64,000 nt of DNA from Martinezella lusitana (GTDB taxonomy: Bacteria > Pseudomonadota > Alphaproteobacteria > Rhizobiales > Rhizobiaceae). Of this stretch, positions 44,306 to 52,776 are shown piece by piece. The notes under the pieces were generated by a model. It was given only the letters and a program-made list of their open reading frames with translations. It did no database searches and was not told where the DNA came from. The stretch's first letter is position 1. Each line of letters opens with the position of its first letter. The stretch lies in the NCBI RefSeq assembly GCF_014207095.1, contig NZ_JACHBG010000010.1:122070-186069 (forward strand). The letters run 5' to 3'. Both the position numbers and the translations under genes were made by a program.

Positions 44306-45763
44306 TTAAGATCTGCCCGCTTTTTCCAAGGTTGCTGTATCGCGTGGGTTTTCAAGCCTCGAGTTGTTTGAGACAGTGGAGGCTGGAGCATTGGAAGCAG
44401 CGGCGGGGAACAACAGGCGCACGGTCAGCCCTCCCCCACTCGTTTCTGCTAGCAAGACGGTGCCGCCATGCGCATCCATGATCTGTCCGACGATGGCAAG
44501 CCCCAGCCCCGTGCCCTCCCCCGTGCTGCGCTTGCCGCGGACAAATGGTTGCAACACGTTCCCACGCTCGTCGGCTGGGATACCCGTGCCATGGTCGATC
44601 ACGCGGATTTCGGCTGACGGCAATACCTCCACGACGATCAGTTTCGTGCCATTGGCGTGCCGGACGGCATTGAGGATCAGATTCTCGAGCGCCACACGGA
44701 TTGCGGCCTCCGATCCGAAGGTTGGCACGGGTCCCGCCGGCGCTCTCAATTCAATCTCGATGTCTTGCTTCAGCGCCATCGGCACCTGATCGGACGCAAC
44801 GACCCTGGCGACCGCGGCAAGATCGGTCTCAGTAAAAGTGAGTGACTGACCGGAAAGGCGCGCCAATTGCAACAAGGTGGTAACGATAGAGCCGAGACGC
44901 GTGGTGTCGTGGATCAGCCCGTCTCGCAACTCGCCGTGCGGCACCTGTTCCACCTTCAGGCGCATCTTGGTCAGTGGGGTGCGCAATTCATGCGCGGCGT
45001 TGGCGAGGAAGCTGCGTTGCGCCGTGAAGGCGGCGTCGATACGCGTCAACGCTGTGTTGAAGGCTGCCACCATCGGCTTCAGCTCACTTGGCGTATCGGC
45101 ATCTGATATGCGGCGACCATTGGGCAGCCCGTCGATCTGCGCCGCGGACCGTACAACGCGCTGCACCGGACTTGCGATCGTTCCCCGGACAATCACGATC
45201 GCGATCGATGTGGTGGCGACCAGAATGAGGCTGAGCAGAGTGACCAGCCCTGCAGGGGGACCTGGTACAAGCGCGACAAGGACGGTTTCCCAATTTGAGA
45301 GCACGATCCCGCCGACGGTAACGATCTTCAAGCCGCCATCCTTGCTGATCGACCTGATGCCCAACATGTCGCGATTGTCTTGCCGGTAGCGAAACTCCGA
45401 ATATTGCACTTCGCGCGGGGTCTGCTCGAACACACGCCTGGCTTCCGCGGGTTGGCTGCCTCGCGTGAGCACCTGCCGACCGTCTTCGATCACATACCAA
45501 TATGCCGGTTGCGCCTCAGCCAACTTGACGAGGTTCCGGGTGAGCTTCAGCCGGTTAAGCGTAAGATTGCCATCCGCATCATAGGTGACGGCGGCAGTCA
45601 GCGTGCGAGCAAGTTCGCTCGTATTGATCTGTAGGCGATCTTCTCCACCTATGCTCAAAATAACAATGAGCGTGAGCACCGTTCCCAACAGCATCACGGT
45701 CGCCATGCAGACGACCAGCAAAGCGGCGACAGGGAAGGCGATCGAGCGACGTGCATTTGTCAT
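44306..45763 (-). CDS. Two-component sensor histidine kinase
   Basis: A 485-residue membrane kinase. The N-terminal helix (near residues 10-38), a periplasmic sensor of about 120 residues, a second helix (near 160-192), a HAMP linker, the H-box LANAAHELRTPLTKMR with H258, the N-box NLILNAVRHANG and the G-boxes DHGTGIPADERG and GTGLGLAIV are all present. The resemblance is to TctE/QseC-like kinases. The start is the ATG of MTNARRSIAF. No intact response regulator is adjacent; a possible stump of one overlaps its start. Confidence 0.9.
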   Translation of the reverse strand: MTNARRSIAFPVAALLVVCMATVMLLGTVLTLIVILSIGGEDRLQINTSELARTLTAAVTYDADGNLTLNRLKLTRNLVKLAEAQPAYWYVIEDGRQVLTRGSQPAEARRVFEQTPREVQYSEFRYRQDNRDMLGIRSISKDGGLKIVTVGGIVLSNWETVLVALVPGPPAGLVTLLSLILVATTSIAIVIVRGTIASPVQRVVRSAAQIDGLPNGRRISDADTPSELKPMVAAFNTALTRIDAAFTAQRSFLANAAHELRTPLTKMRLKVEQVPHGELRDGLIHDTTRLGSIVTTLLQLARLSGQSLTFTETDLAAVARVVASDQVPMALKQDIEIELRAPAGPVPTFGSEAAIRVALENLILNAVRHANGTKLIVVEVLPSAEIRVIDHGTGIPADERGNVLQPFVRGKRSTGEGTGLGLAIVGQIMDAHGGTVLLAETSGGGLTVRLLFPAAASNAPASTVSNNSRLENPRDTATLEKAGRS

Positions 45764-45837
45764 TTCAGGGCTTGTCCATAGGTGTCGCGAACGCTCTTGA
45801 TGACGACCTCCAAATCGTTTGCCGGCGCCAGTCTGCG
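45760..45837 (-). pseudogene. Possible response-regulator 3' stump
   Basis: Directly upstream of the kinase, 25 codons reading RRLAPANDLEVVIKSVRDTY end at a TGA that overlaps the kinase ATG (ATGA). The text resembles the wing of an OmpR-type DNA-binding domain (IKTVRGVGY pattern), and overlap of regulator stop with kinase start is normal. The rest of the gene is absent. The match is short, so this is tentative. Confidence 0.35.
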
Positions 45838-45857
45838 GTTGCCACATTACCGCAATG

Positions 45858-46207
45858 TTACGAGGGCACTCAATGAACTCCATCCGGAAGGGCGATATGT
45901 GGAATGTTGTCTCGGCACGGACATAGGATATTTGCTCGCCTCGACGGATGGAGTTCAATCGATCTCCGAGGAACATCAAGATCATTGAGGGGCAAGTCGA
46001 TACTGGCCCCAGATCATGGAGAAGAAGAGCCATCCCAGGCGGTCACCCTTCCCCAGCCAAAGGTAGCACGTGTGTGATATCTCGCCGCGCGGCATCTGAT
46101 CTCTTCCGACTTGCCGGCTCATCGAGCGTGTGGAGGCAGCATTGCCTCGACGGGTCCAACGACATGATCGAATCCTTGAAATCAGTATCCGCAGGCCATT
46201 GTCTCTG
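45858..46207. other. Gap with an inverted repeat, no gene
   Basis: No convincing gene. Near 45846-45864 the minus strand has ACATT-GCGGT-AATGT, an inverted repeat about 90 bp upstream of the sensor kinase, possibly the binding site of the missing partner regulator. The remainder shows nothing recognisable. Confidence 0.35.
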
Positions 46208-46231
46208 ATGCCTAGGCTGATAGTTTCGGCC

Positions 46232-46732
46232 ATGGCCACGGTTTATCGCATCCCCGAGCAGTTCCAGATCGCCGAGACTGAGGGGTGGTCGGTGAACCAC
46301 CGCATCAACTCGGCCCTGCCCGGCTATCTCATGATCAGTTCGAAGACGTTCACCAACGATCTGAGCGAGCTTTCGCCCCAATCCCTCGGCGAACTCGGCC
46401 CTCTTCTTGCCAAGCTTCAGAGGCTGCTGAAATCCACCCTTGGCAGCGAGCGTGTGTATATAGGCCGGTATGGCCATACACCGGGATATCCGATCCATTT
46501 TCACGTCATCCCGATATATGGCTGGGTCGAGGATTTGTTCTGGAGCGATGCCCGATATCGGCTTCTTGATAGTTTCGCGGCCGGGCCGGGAGAGACGGCA
46601 ACCGACGGGGCGGAGATGACCTTGTTTGTGTGGCGCGAATTTTGCGAGCGGCCAGATCCGCCGCCAATTATCGGTCCTTCCGTTGCCGACGTCATTGCGC
46701 TTCTACGCGAGAAGATGTCGGCAGGTGGGTGA
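46232..46732 (+). CDS. HIT-like family protein
   Basis: A 166-residue protein with a histidine triad-like region: IGRYGHTPGYPIHFHVIPIY carries H89 and H91, but the third position of the HxHxH triad is not histidine. The N-terminal half (NSALPGYLMISSKTFTNDLS) has the HIT strand pattern. Family members are nucleotide hydrolases or transferases; the incomplete triad leaves activity uncertain. The ATG of MATVYRIPEQ is used; the ATG at 46208 adds 8 residues. Neither has a strong ribosome-binding site. Confidence 0.75.
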   Translation: MATVYRIPEQFQIAETEGWSVNHRINSALPGYLMISSKTFTNDLSELSPQSLGELGPLLAKLQRLLKSTLGSERVYIGRYGHTPGYPIHFHVIPIYGWVEDLFWSDARYRLLDSFAAGPGETATDGAEMTLFVWREFCERPDPPPIIGPSVADVIALLREKMSAGG

Positions 46733-46882
46733 CGCAGGGGCACGGGCGGTGTTCTTTCTTAGGATGAACTTGAAAAGACCTTCCGATTTCGATGTGCGGC
46801 CAATCCTTGGCCTTCTTGCCCTCTGGTCCCGCGCCGACCCGAAACCTGCATCCAGATATAACCATTTCCAATGGCTTAGCAT

Positions 46883-46898
46883 GTTGTCAGCTGACAAC
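46883..46898. other. parS-like palindrome, type 2 (site 1)
   Basis: GTTGTCAGCTGACAAC is a perfect 16-bp palindrome fitting GTTNNNNGCNNNNAAC, the form of parS known from repABC plasmids. It lies about 80 bp downstream of repC2 and has the same outer bases as the site between repA2 and repB2. Confidence 0.8.
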
Positions 46899-46980
46899 AA
46901 CGAAGCCTCCCCTCCCCACGGAACCTGGCGATGCCCTGCGACCTGACGGGAAAGAGCGAGAGTTCCATCACGCCGGACCG

Positions 46981-48216
46981 TCACGAGGGTCGAGGTTGAG
47001 CGACTGGTGAAGAAGGCAATCCTCCGCCGCGCTGTCGCAACAGAGCCGTGATCATTGGTCCCAGCGAAAACTCACCCCTCCTGGTTCGTGTCGTCAGGTC
47101 GCGCAAATAGGCGCCGGGCGAGTTTATCTGCTCGCTTCGTTCCAGAATGCAGGCAACGATCGTGGCCGCATTTTCCGTGCCCATCGTGTCGCATGCAGAT
47201 TGATAGGTCGATGCCGTGATGCCGAGCATGGATCGCACGATGATGCTGGCTTCCACGAGTTCGCGCCAGCGCCTGATCCCTTGCCCTGAACCATAACTGA
47301 TGATCTGAGGGCAGGCTCGCAGCACAAGCTCCAATGGGAATGCCTTGAGTGGCAGCGTAGGCCTCAAGGATGCCCGATCGGGCCGACGGCCCATCTCGCT
47401 TCGAGCTGCGTGTTCAGATTCATTCGGAGATTCGGGTTTTGAATCCTGTAAGTGGTGCTCATCATGGGCATCACTGGTGCCCAGATTTTCGGTATTATCC
47501 AATTGTTGCAAGCGTTTGAGGATTTCTTCCTGGAGAAGGGTCAGTTCGCGCAGAATTTTCCGGATTTCGTCCAGGCTGGGGGAACGGGTCATGTGGCTGA
47601 GAACGGCGACATAGGCCTCCTCAAAGGCAGCCCATTCTCCTGGGGCTCCCTCGCCGATTGCCGCTGAGATCAGTTTTCGAACGTTCCTCCTGCAGATGGT
47701 CAGATCTTCTTTGACGTGACGCAACGCTGCACGATCGCTCGCGACCTGTTGCGCCAGCGAAGCCAATTCGTCTGCGCGCGAGAGGAGGGGGGAAAGGTCA
47801 AAGCCAAACGCGGTTCCGATTTCACCGGCGTTATCTCTACGGGCATAGCGCTTGCCGTTTGCGCTATCCTTGCGGATGATCAATCCTGTTTCGACAAGCA
47901 GCGCGAGATGGCGGCGCAAGGTCGCTCCTGCGATACCGTGTGCGCGCCGCGCCAGGAGCGCATTGGACGGAAAAACGATCAGCTGCCCGCATGGGCGTAG
48001 CTCGCTTTCCGGGTGGAAGCTCAATAGGGCATGAAGCACGGCCAGGGTGCGGTCTTGCAGGCCGAGGAGTTCGCGCGCTTCTGAGGCGTCGCGAAACACT
48101 TTCCATTTGTCGACGGTTCTTCCCGTTTTGACACGTCCGGCAGCGGTTTGACGTGTAAGCGAGGCAAGCGTCATCGGCCGCCGCCCGAACGGCGTCGTTA
48201 TATATCCATCTTGCAT
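46981..48216 (-). CDS. repC: RepC replication initiator, cassette 2
   Basis: A 411-residue canonical RepC: TTPFGRRPMTLASLTRQ at the start, then KWKVFRDASEARELLGLQDR, the winged-helix part (LARRAHGIAGATLRRHLALL, GKRYARRDNAGEIGTAFGFD) and a C-terminal domain with GSGQGIRRWRELVEASI and SPGAYLRDLT. AGGTG lies 7 nt before the ATG. Initiators of this type bind an origin inside their own gene. The gene looks complete. Confidence 0.95.
   Translation of the reverse strand: MQDGYITTPFGRRPMTLASLTRQTAAGRVKTGRTVDKWKVFRDASEARELLGLQDRTLAVLHALLSFHPESELRPCGQLIVFPSNALLARRAHGIAGATLRRHLALLVETGLIIRKDSANGKRYARRDNAGEIGTAFGFDLSPLLSRADELASLAQQVASDRAALRHVKEDLTICRRNVRKLISAAIGEGAPGEWAAFEEAYVAVLSHMTRSPSLDEIRKILRELTLLQEEILKRLQQLDNTENLGTSDAHDEHHLQDSKPESPNESEHAARSEMGRRPDRASLRPTLPLKAFPLELVLRACPQIISYGSGQGIRRWRELVEASIIVRSMLGITASTYQSACDTMGTENAATIVACILERSEQINSPGAYLRDLTTRTRRGEFSLGPMITALLRQRGGGLPSSPVAQPRPS
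47420..47540. other. Putative origin of replication within repC2
   Basis: The segment encoding the linker between the two RepC domains is less GC-rich than the flanks (for example GATTTTCGGTATTATCCAAT). By analogy with studied repABC plasmids it is the likely oriV. Based on position and composition only. Confidence 0.4.
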
Positions 48217-48275
48217 TGTCTTTCACCTTTTGATCGGCAAAAGAAACCCGCTCACCAAAGCGGCGCCAAAGACTC

Positions 48276-48304
48276 TTGACTGCGATTCATGGAAATGCGA
48301 TTCT
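48276..48304 (+). promoter_or_regulatory. Promoter of ctRNA 2
   Basis: TTGACT and GATTCT are separated by exactly 17 bp on the strand opposite repBC2, upstream of a terminator hairpin. The -35 is strong; the -10 is a weak match. Confidence 0.65.
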
Positions 48305-48310
48305 CAGGCT

Positions 48311-48366
48311 GCTTAGACCAATGAGAGAGGCTTCCAGGACGGCGACGTTTAGGGGGCCTTTTTCTT
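48311..48366 (+). ncRNA. Predicted antisense ctRNA (inc-alpha) of cassette 2
   Basis: Between repB2 and repC2, antisense to the repC leader. It starts about 7 nt after the GATTCT -10 element and ends at a rho-independent terminator: AGGCTTCC pairs with GGGGGCCT (8 bp with two G-U pairs) at 48328-48359, followed by TTTTTCTTTT. The length of about 56 nt agrees with ctRNAs of other repABC plasmids. It would repress RepC synthesis and set incompatibility. Confidence 0.8.
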
Positions 48367-48384
48367 TTGCTCAGTTTTCCTTTT

Positions 48385-49392
48385 CTATTCTTCCTGCAGC
48401 GACTTATCCTTCCTGAAGCTCTCATAGAGGGCGGGAAGTTGGCTCATCAAAAAAGCCGCAAACGCTTCGTCACGCTCCCGGCTGATCTGGATGTTGCAGT
48501 GCTTGGCGGATAAGGACAGTTTCGCGATCTGCGAGCCGGTTGTGGCTCTGGCGACAAGCGGCGCGACCACTGCCGATTTTGCGCCCTTGTCCGACGTCTT
48601 CAGCGCACGGATCACCGCTGCGAAACGATCGTCGGATCCTTTATGGGCAAAGGTCCTGTCGGTCGTTGCCTTGCGAAGCTTTGCTTCGGATTGTTCCGCC
48701 TTAAGCAGATCGGCCAATTCTTGCCATCGTCCACGGCCGACCTTCGGAGCGCGCCCGATTGCCACGATGATCCATTCGGGTACGGCTTGTACAACAGCGA
48801 TTAGCTTTGATACTTCCGCCCTGTCTACGGAGAGGGCGGATTGGATCAGAGGACGCTGGAAGCCGGCTGCCTCGAGCTTATGGGCGAATGCCGCACGCTC
48901 GATGAAGCTAAGATCTTCGCGCGCAGAATTCTCTATGCCTTGTGCAACCGCAAGTCGATCATTATCCAGCTCACGAATGTACGCTTTGACTGGCATGCCA
49001 AGCTCGGCGGCCGCGCGCAGTCGGCGATGACCATAGGCGACCTGATATCGTCCCGACTCGGACGCATGCGGCCGCACCAGGATCGGCATTTGCTGTCCGT
49101 GTTCAACCATGGAGGCCTTGAGGGCCTCGATCGCCGTCGCATCCTGATCCGCAAAACGATCGCTGAAGGGAGACGGATCGATCAAGAGTGGATTCAATTC
49201 GACGGGGAGAGCACCTTCCCCGATGCTCTGCTTCAAAGCCTCGTATTCGCGCTCGACCTCCGAGAAGGTGTCCTGCAGCGAGCGGACGGCTCCGGCGGTT
49301 ACGCGCTGCACGGCTCCACGGTTCTCGCTCTGCTGGGTGTCCTCCGCTCCGGCTGCAAAGAGAGAGCGGATCGATTGTGTGCGCTTGCTCAT
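48385..49392 (-). CDS. repB: RepB centromere-binding partition protein, cassette 2
   Basis: A 335-residue ParB-type protein: MPILVRPHASE, YGHRRLRAAAELGMPVKAYI and IENSAREDLSFIERAAFAHK in the ParB domain, then a helix-turn-helix (FQRPLIQSALSVDRAEVSKL). It should bind the GTTGTC-type palindromes on either side of repBC2 (inference). The gap to repA2 is 103 bp and holds one such site, unlike the overlapping repA1-repB1 pair. Confidence 0.95.
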   Translation of the reverse strand: MSKRTQSIRSLFAAGAEDTQQSENRGAVQRVTAGAVRSLQDTFSEVEREYEALKQSIGEGALPVELNPLLIDPSPFSDRFADQDATAIEALKASMVEHGQQMPILVRPHASESGRYQVAYGHRRLRAAAELGMPVKAYIRELDNDRLAVAQGIENSAREDLSFIERAAFAHKLEAAGFQRPLIQSALSVDRAEVSKLIAVVQAVPEWIIVAIGRAPKVGRGRWQELADLLKAEQSEAKLRKATTDRTFAHKGSDDRFAAVIRALKTSDKGAKSAVVAPLVARATTGSQIAKLSLSAKHCNIQISRERDEAFAAFLMSQLPALYESFRKDKSLQEE

Positions 49393-49442
49393 GGCTCGGA
49401 CCCTTTCACCGGCTTGCCGGCAAACTCGGCTGCTTTGGGCAT

Positions 49443-49458
49443 GTTGTCTGCAGACAAC
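49443..49458. other. parS-like palindrome, type 2 (site 2)
   Basis: GTTGTCTGCAGACAAC is a perfect 16-bp palindrome fitting GTTNNNNGCNNNNAAC, and the dyad extends to 22 bp (49440-49461). It lies in the repA2-repB2 gap, where some repABC plasmids carry parS. Confidence 0.8.
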
Positions 49459-49495
49459 ATGTTAAGCCGTTGATTTTCTTGGATATGGATCATCG

Positions 49496-50704
49496 CTACC
49501 TACCCCATACGCCGTTGATCAGACCAATGGCTTCGCGATTGACGGCACTGATCGACTCCATCGCGCGATCATAAGTCGAGCGGCCGACCGCACCTCGGGA
49601 AAGCTCGTAGAGCGACTGCTTGGTCAAGCCGGCATTGGCGATCGCGGTTGATTTCCAGGCTGCAGCAGCCATGACATCGGTTGAGAAAACATCACGCAGC
49701 AATGCGACAATCTCCTGCTCTGGAACATCGCGGGGATCATGCCGAGTCACGAGAAACCGCAGAAAGTCATAGTCGAGCCGACCACCTGCCTCTTCGATGA
49801 CGGATACCAGGTCGGATGTCATCAACAGGAACTGGCTCATGGAGGCGACATCAACCATCTGCGGATGGACGGTGACGATCATGCCCGTTGCGGCATTCAG
49901 CGCCCCCATCGTCAGGAAGCCGAGCTGCGGCGGGCAATCCACGACGACGACATCAAAATCATCGGCAACCTGATCGATGGCACCGGCGACGCGTCTGAAG
50001 AAGAGATCACCCGGGCGCCCCCGATTTTGCAGCATGTAACGCGGTGTTTGATGTTCGAACTCCATCAGCTCCAGGTTTCCTGGAACGATGCTGATGCCTG
50101 CAAAATAGGTCGGCTGCACGACGTCTTTCATCGCGACGCGGTCATCGTCGTAGCGGATCGCGCCGTAGAGCGTCGCGTTTTCAGCAACATCAAATTCGGG
50201 CTGGTAACCGAACATGGCGGAAAGTGAAGCCTGAGGATCGAGATCGATTGCCAGAACCCGATACCCTTGCAGAGCCAAGCCTTGCGCCAGGTAGACCGAG
50301 GTCGTCGTCTTTGCCGACCCGCCCTTGAAGTTGGCGACCGTTATGATCTGCAGTTTTTCGCCATCGCGACGCCGAGGCCAGAATCGGACCGCTTCTTTCG
50401 GTCGAGCGCTTGCGAGATATTGGCGCAGTTCATTGATCTGCTGGAGCGTATAGGATCGCCGGCCACCGTTTCCGAGATCGGGCGAGGGGCCAAGCCCGTC
50501 CAGGGAGAGCTGGCGAAGATATCCGTCCGATACGCCGACGATATCCGCGACTTCTCCTGACGTGAATGACCGAAGCGATTTCTGCGCCACAGGAGGGAAG
50601 GCTCGCTCGCCGACCGCGCGCAATCGCGTGGAGAGCGCTTCCGCACGCTGGGTAATGTGTGCGGAGGTTGATGCTCGATTGAGGTTTGCATCAATCACGT
50701 TCAA
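49496..50704 (-). CDS. repA: RepA partitioning ATPase, cassette 2
   Basis: A 402-residue ParA-type ATPase with an N-terminal helix-turn-helix (FTSGEVADIVGVSDGYLRQL), the deviant Walker A KGGSAKTTT (near residues 127-135), DPQASLSAMFGYQPEFDV and VVDCPPQLGFLTMGAL. It is clearly a paralogue of RepA1 but differs throughout, so the cassettes are different lineages rather than a recent duplication. It is the first gene of the second repABC operon. Confidence 0.95.
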   Translation of the reverse strand: MNVIDANLNRASTSAHITQRAEALSTRLRAVGERAFPPVAQKSLRSFTSGEVADIVGVSDGYLRQLSLDGLGPSPDLGNGGRRSYTLQQINELRQYLASARPKEAVRFWPRRRDGEKLQIITVANFKGGSAKTTTSVYLAQGLALQGYRVLAIDLDPQASLSAMFGYQPEFDVAENATLYGAIRYDDDRVAMKDVVQPTYFAGISIVPGNLELMEFEHQTPRYMLQNRGRPGDLFFRRVAGAIDQVADDFDVVVVDCPPQLGFLTMGALNAATGMIVTVHPQMVDVASMSQFLLMTSDLVSVIEEAGGRLDYDFLRFLVTRHDPRDVPEQEIVALLRDVFSTDVMAAAAWKSTAIANAGLTKQSLYELSRGAVGRSTYDRAMESISAVNREAIGLINGVWGR

Positions 50705-51080
50705 GGTAGCCTCTGTTTTCAGACGGTTTATCGGCGTCAGACGCGCTCTTTCCGTCTCAAGCTAAGCCATGATTCTAGATTCGTCGCAAGGAAAATAGGG
50801 TTAACGGCGCGCTGAGCCGTATGGGAGGCATTAACCATGTTCCCCTCACATCCATGGTTCTGCCATTCCTCAATCGGCGAACTGAAGTCAGGTTTGGCAA
50901 AGCTTCAGGTGCGGTGTGGGCGGGAAGACCGGTCGTTTCCTAGGGGGCGTATCCCGAATCTCGACTGCCTAGGTTTACGCAGCCGCTTTCACCCGCTAGA
51001 GGTTTGACGACATGATCCGTCGTCGGCAGCATCTGGCGGCCGCACGGATCGCAGACCATAAAACGCGAAAGACGACTGAT
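50705..51080. other. Control region of repABC cassette 2
   Basis: No gene in 376 bp. It contains the presumed repA2 promoter and a wide inverted repeat GGTTAA...TTAACC (50799-50840), a possible operator. The right part is the leader of the PhnA-like gene. Confidence 0.45.
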
Positions 51081-51377
51081 ATGAGCGGCGACGATTACAT
51101 CTATGACGAAGTAACTGGCGAATGGCGTCCGGCATCGGAGATTGCTCAGGAGCGAGCAAAGGCTGCAGAGGTCCGGGATGCTTCGGGCAATGTTCTCGTC
51201 GACGGCGATTCCGTCGTGCTGGTCAAGGACCTCAAGGTCAAGGGTGCGGGCCAGACCCTGAAACAGGGAACGGTCATTCGTTCGATCCGGCTGACCGATA
51301 ATCCGGAAGAGATCGATTGCCGCCACGATGCCATCAAGGGGCTGGTCTTGCGCACCGAGTTTGTGCGCAAGCGCTGA
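51081..51377 (+). CDS. PhnA-like protein (YjdM C-terminal domain)
   Basis: A 98-residue protein matching the C-terminal domain of YjdM/PhnA: VRDASGNVLVDGDSVVLVKD, LKVKGAGQTLKQGTVIRSIR and LTDNPEEIDCRHDAIKGLVL. The zinc ribbon of longer members is replaced by a short acidic leader (MSGDDYIYDEVTGEWRPASE). Despite the name, a role in phosphonate use is not established. The ATG of MSGDDY is chosen because the upstream residues are not conserved-looking. Confidence 0.8.
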   Translation: MSGDDYIYDEVTGEWRPASEIAQERAKAAEVRDASGNVLVDGDSVVLVKDLKVKGAGQTLKQGTVIRSIRLTDNPEEIDCRHDAIKGLVLRTEFVRKR

Positions 51378-51537
51378 TTTGCGCCTCCGGTCACCCGGAG
51401 TTTCGCCGCGTCATCGCGATCCGGCGGGAATTGCAGACCGATGAACGGATGGCCGGATGCCGGCCATCATGGTCTTGGCTGCGCGCTGTGCTTATCCAGT
51501 GCGCGCCTTTGGTCGGAAAGCCGATTTCCGACTCGCG

Positions 51538-52776
51538 TCAGTAGAGCAATCGCGCCCGTATTGTTCCTGGGATCTGACGAAGCGCATCAAGTATCTCATC
51601 CGCGATCTGGCCGGCACCTTCGGCCTCGATGACCACATAACCCGTATCGCCATAGGTCTGCAGGAACTCGCCGACGATATTCAGTGCGCGGGACGAGAAA
51701 ACCTCGTTGAGATTGTTGAGAATGCCGGGGCGATTTTCGTGAACGTGGATGAAGCGCGTGCCGTTCGGCCGCGGCGGCAACTGAACCTGGGGAAAGTTGA
51801 CCGCGCCGAGCGTCGAGCCGACGTCGGAATATTCCACCAGCTTCCTGGCGACTTCCCTGCCGATACGCTCCTGCGCTTCCTCGGTCGAGCCGCCGATATG
51901 CGGCGTAAGAATGACATTGTCCAGGCCCTGCAGCGGCGTCTTGAAGCGCTCGCTGTTCGATGCCGGCTCCTTTGGGAACACGTCGACGGCGGCACCAGCA
52001 AGATGCCCATCCTTCAAAACCTTCGCGAGCGCTTCCAGATCCACAACGGTTCCGCGGGAATTGTTGATGAAGAGGGCGCCCTTCTTCATCCGGCGCAGCT
52101 CAGTTTCAGTGATCATGTTTTGCGTCGCGCTGGTCTCCGGAACGTGCATGGTCACGAAGTCGGAGATCTCCAGCAACTCTCCGAGCGTCGCCATCGATTC
52201 CGAGTTGCCGTGGCGAAGCTTGTCCGAGGGATCGAAGTAGCGCACGATCATCCCCATGCTTTCCGCAAGCACGCTGAGCTGCGAGCCGATATTGCCATAG
52301 CCGACAATACCAAGCGTTTTGCCGCGCACTTCGCGACTGCCCGCGGCGGATTTGTCCCATCCGCCCTCGTGCGCAGACGCCGAGCGCGGGAAGATCCGCC
52401 GGGTCAGCATTATGATCTCACCAATCACAAGCTCGGCAACCGAGCGTGTGTTCGAATAGGGGGCGTTGAATACGGGGATCCCGCGGTGCCGCGCCGCATC
52501 CAGATCGACCTGATTGGTTCCAACTGAAAAGCAGCCGACTGCCATGAGCTTGCGAGCCGAGCTGAAAATCTCTTCGGTCAGCTCCGTGCGCGAGCGAATA
52601 CCAATAATGTGCGCATCGGCAATGCGTTCTTTGAGATCCTTGTCGTCCAGAGCCTTCGGCAGATGGGTGACGTTGGCGTAGCCGGACGATGAAAAATAGT
52701 CCACCGCCGTCTGGCTGATGCCCTCAAGCAGAAGGACGGAAATCCGATCGCGCGGAAGGGAAAGTTGTCGGGTCAT
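51538..52776 (-). CDS. serA: D-3-phosphoglycerate dehydrogenase (SerA-like)
   Basis: A 412-residue NAD-dependent dehydrogenase for the first step of serine synthesis. The NAD-binding motif VGYGNIGSQL starts near residue 158, catalytic residues lie in NNSRGTVVDL and HIGGSTEEAQ, and a C-terminal ACT domain (RFIHVHENRPGILNNLNEVF) is typical of serine-inhibited short SerA. Some relatives act on other 2-hydroxy acids. I start at MTRQLSLPRD. It is single and may be a plasmid copy of a chromosomal gene. Confidence 0.9.
   Translation of the reverse strand: MTRQLSLPRDRISVLLLEGISQTAVDYFSSSGYANVTHLPKALDDKDLKERIADAHIIGIRSRTELTEEIFSSARKLMAVGCFSVGTNQVDLDAARHRGIPVFNAPYSNTRSVAELVIGEIIMLTRRIFPRSASAHEGGWDKSAAGSREVRGKTLGIVGYGNIGSQLSVLAESMGMIVRYFDPSDKLRHGNSESMATLGELLEISDFVTMHVPETSATQNMITETELRRMKKGALFINNSRGTVVDLEALAKVLKDGHLAGAAVDVFPKEPASNSERFKTPLQGLDNVILTPHIGGSTEEAQERIGREVARKLVEYSDVGSTLGAVNFPQVQLPPRPNGTRFIHVHENRPGILNNLNEVFSSRALNIVGEFLQTYGDTGYVVIEAEGAGQIADEILDALRQIPGTIRARLLY

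Noticed and set aside
33471..50704. The two repA genes as inverted repeats able to recombine and flip the region
   Set aside because: Protein blocks such as DPQASLSAMFGYQPEFDV are shared, but the DNA differs at many third positions, so long identical tracts for homologous recombination are absent.
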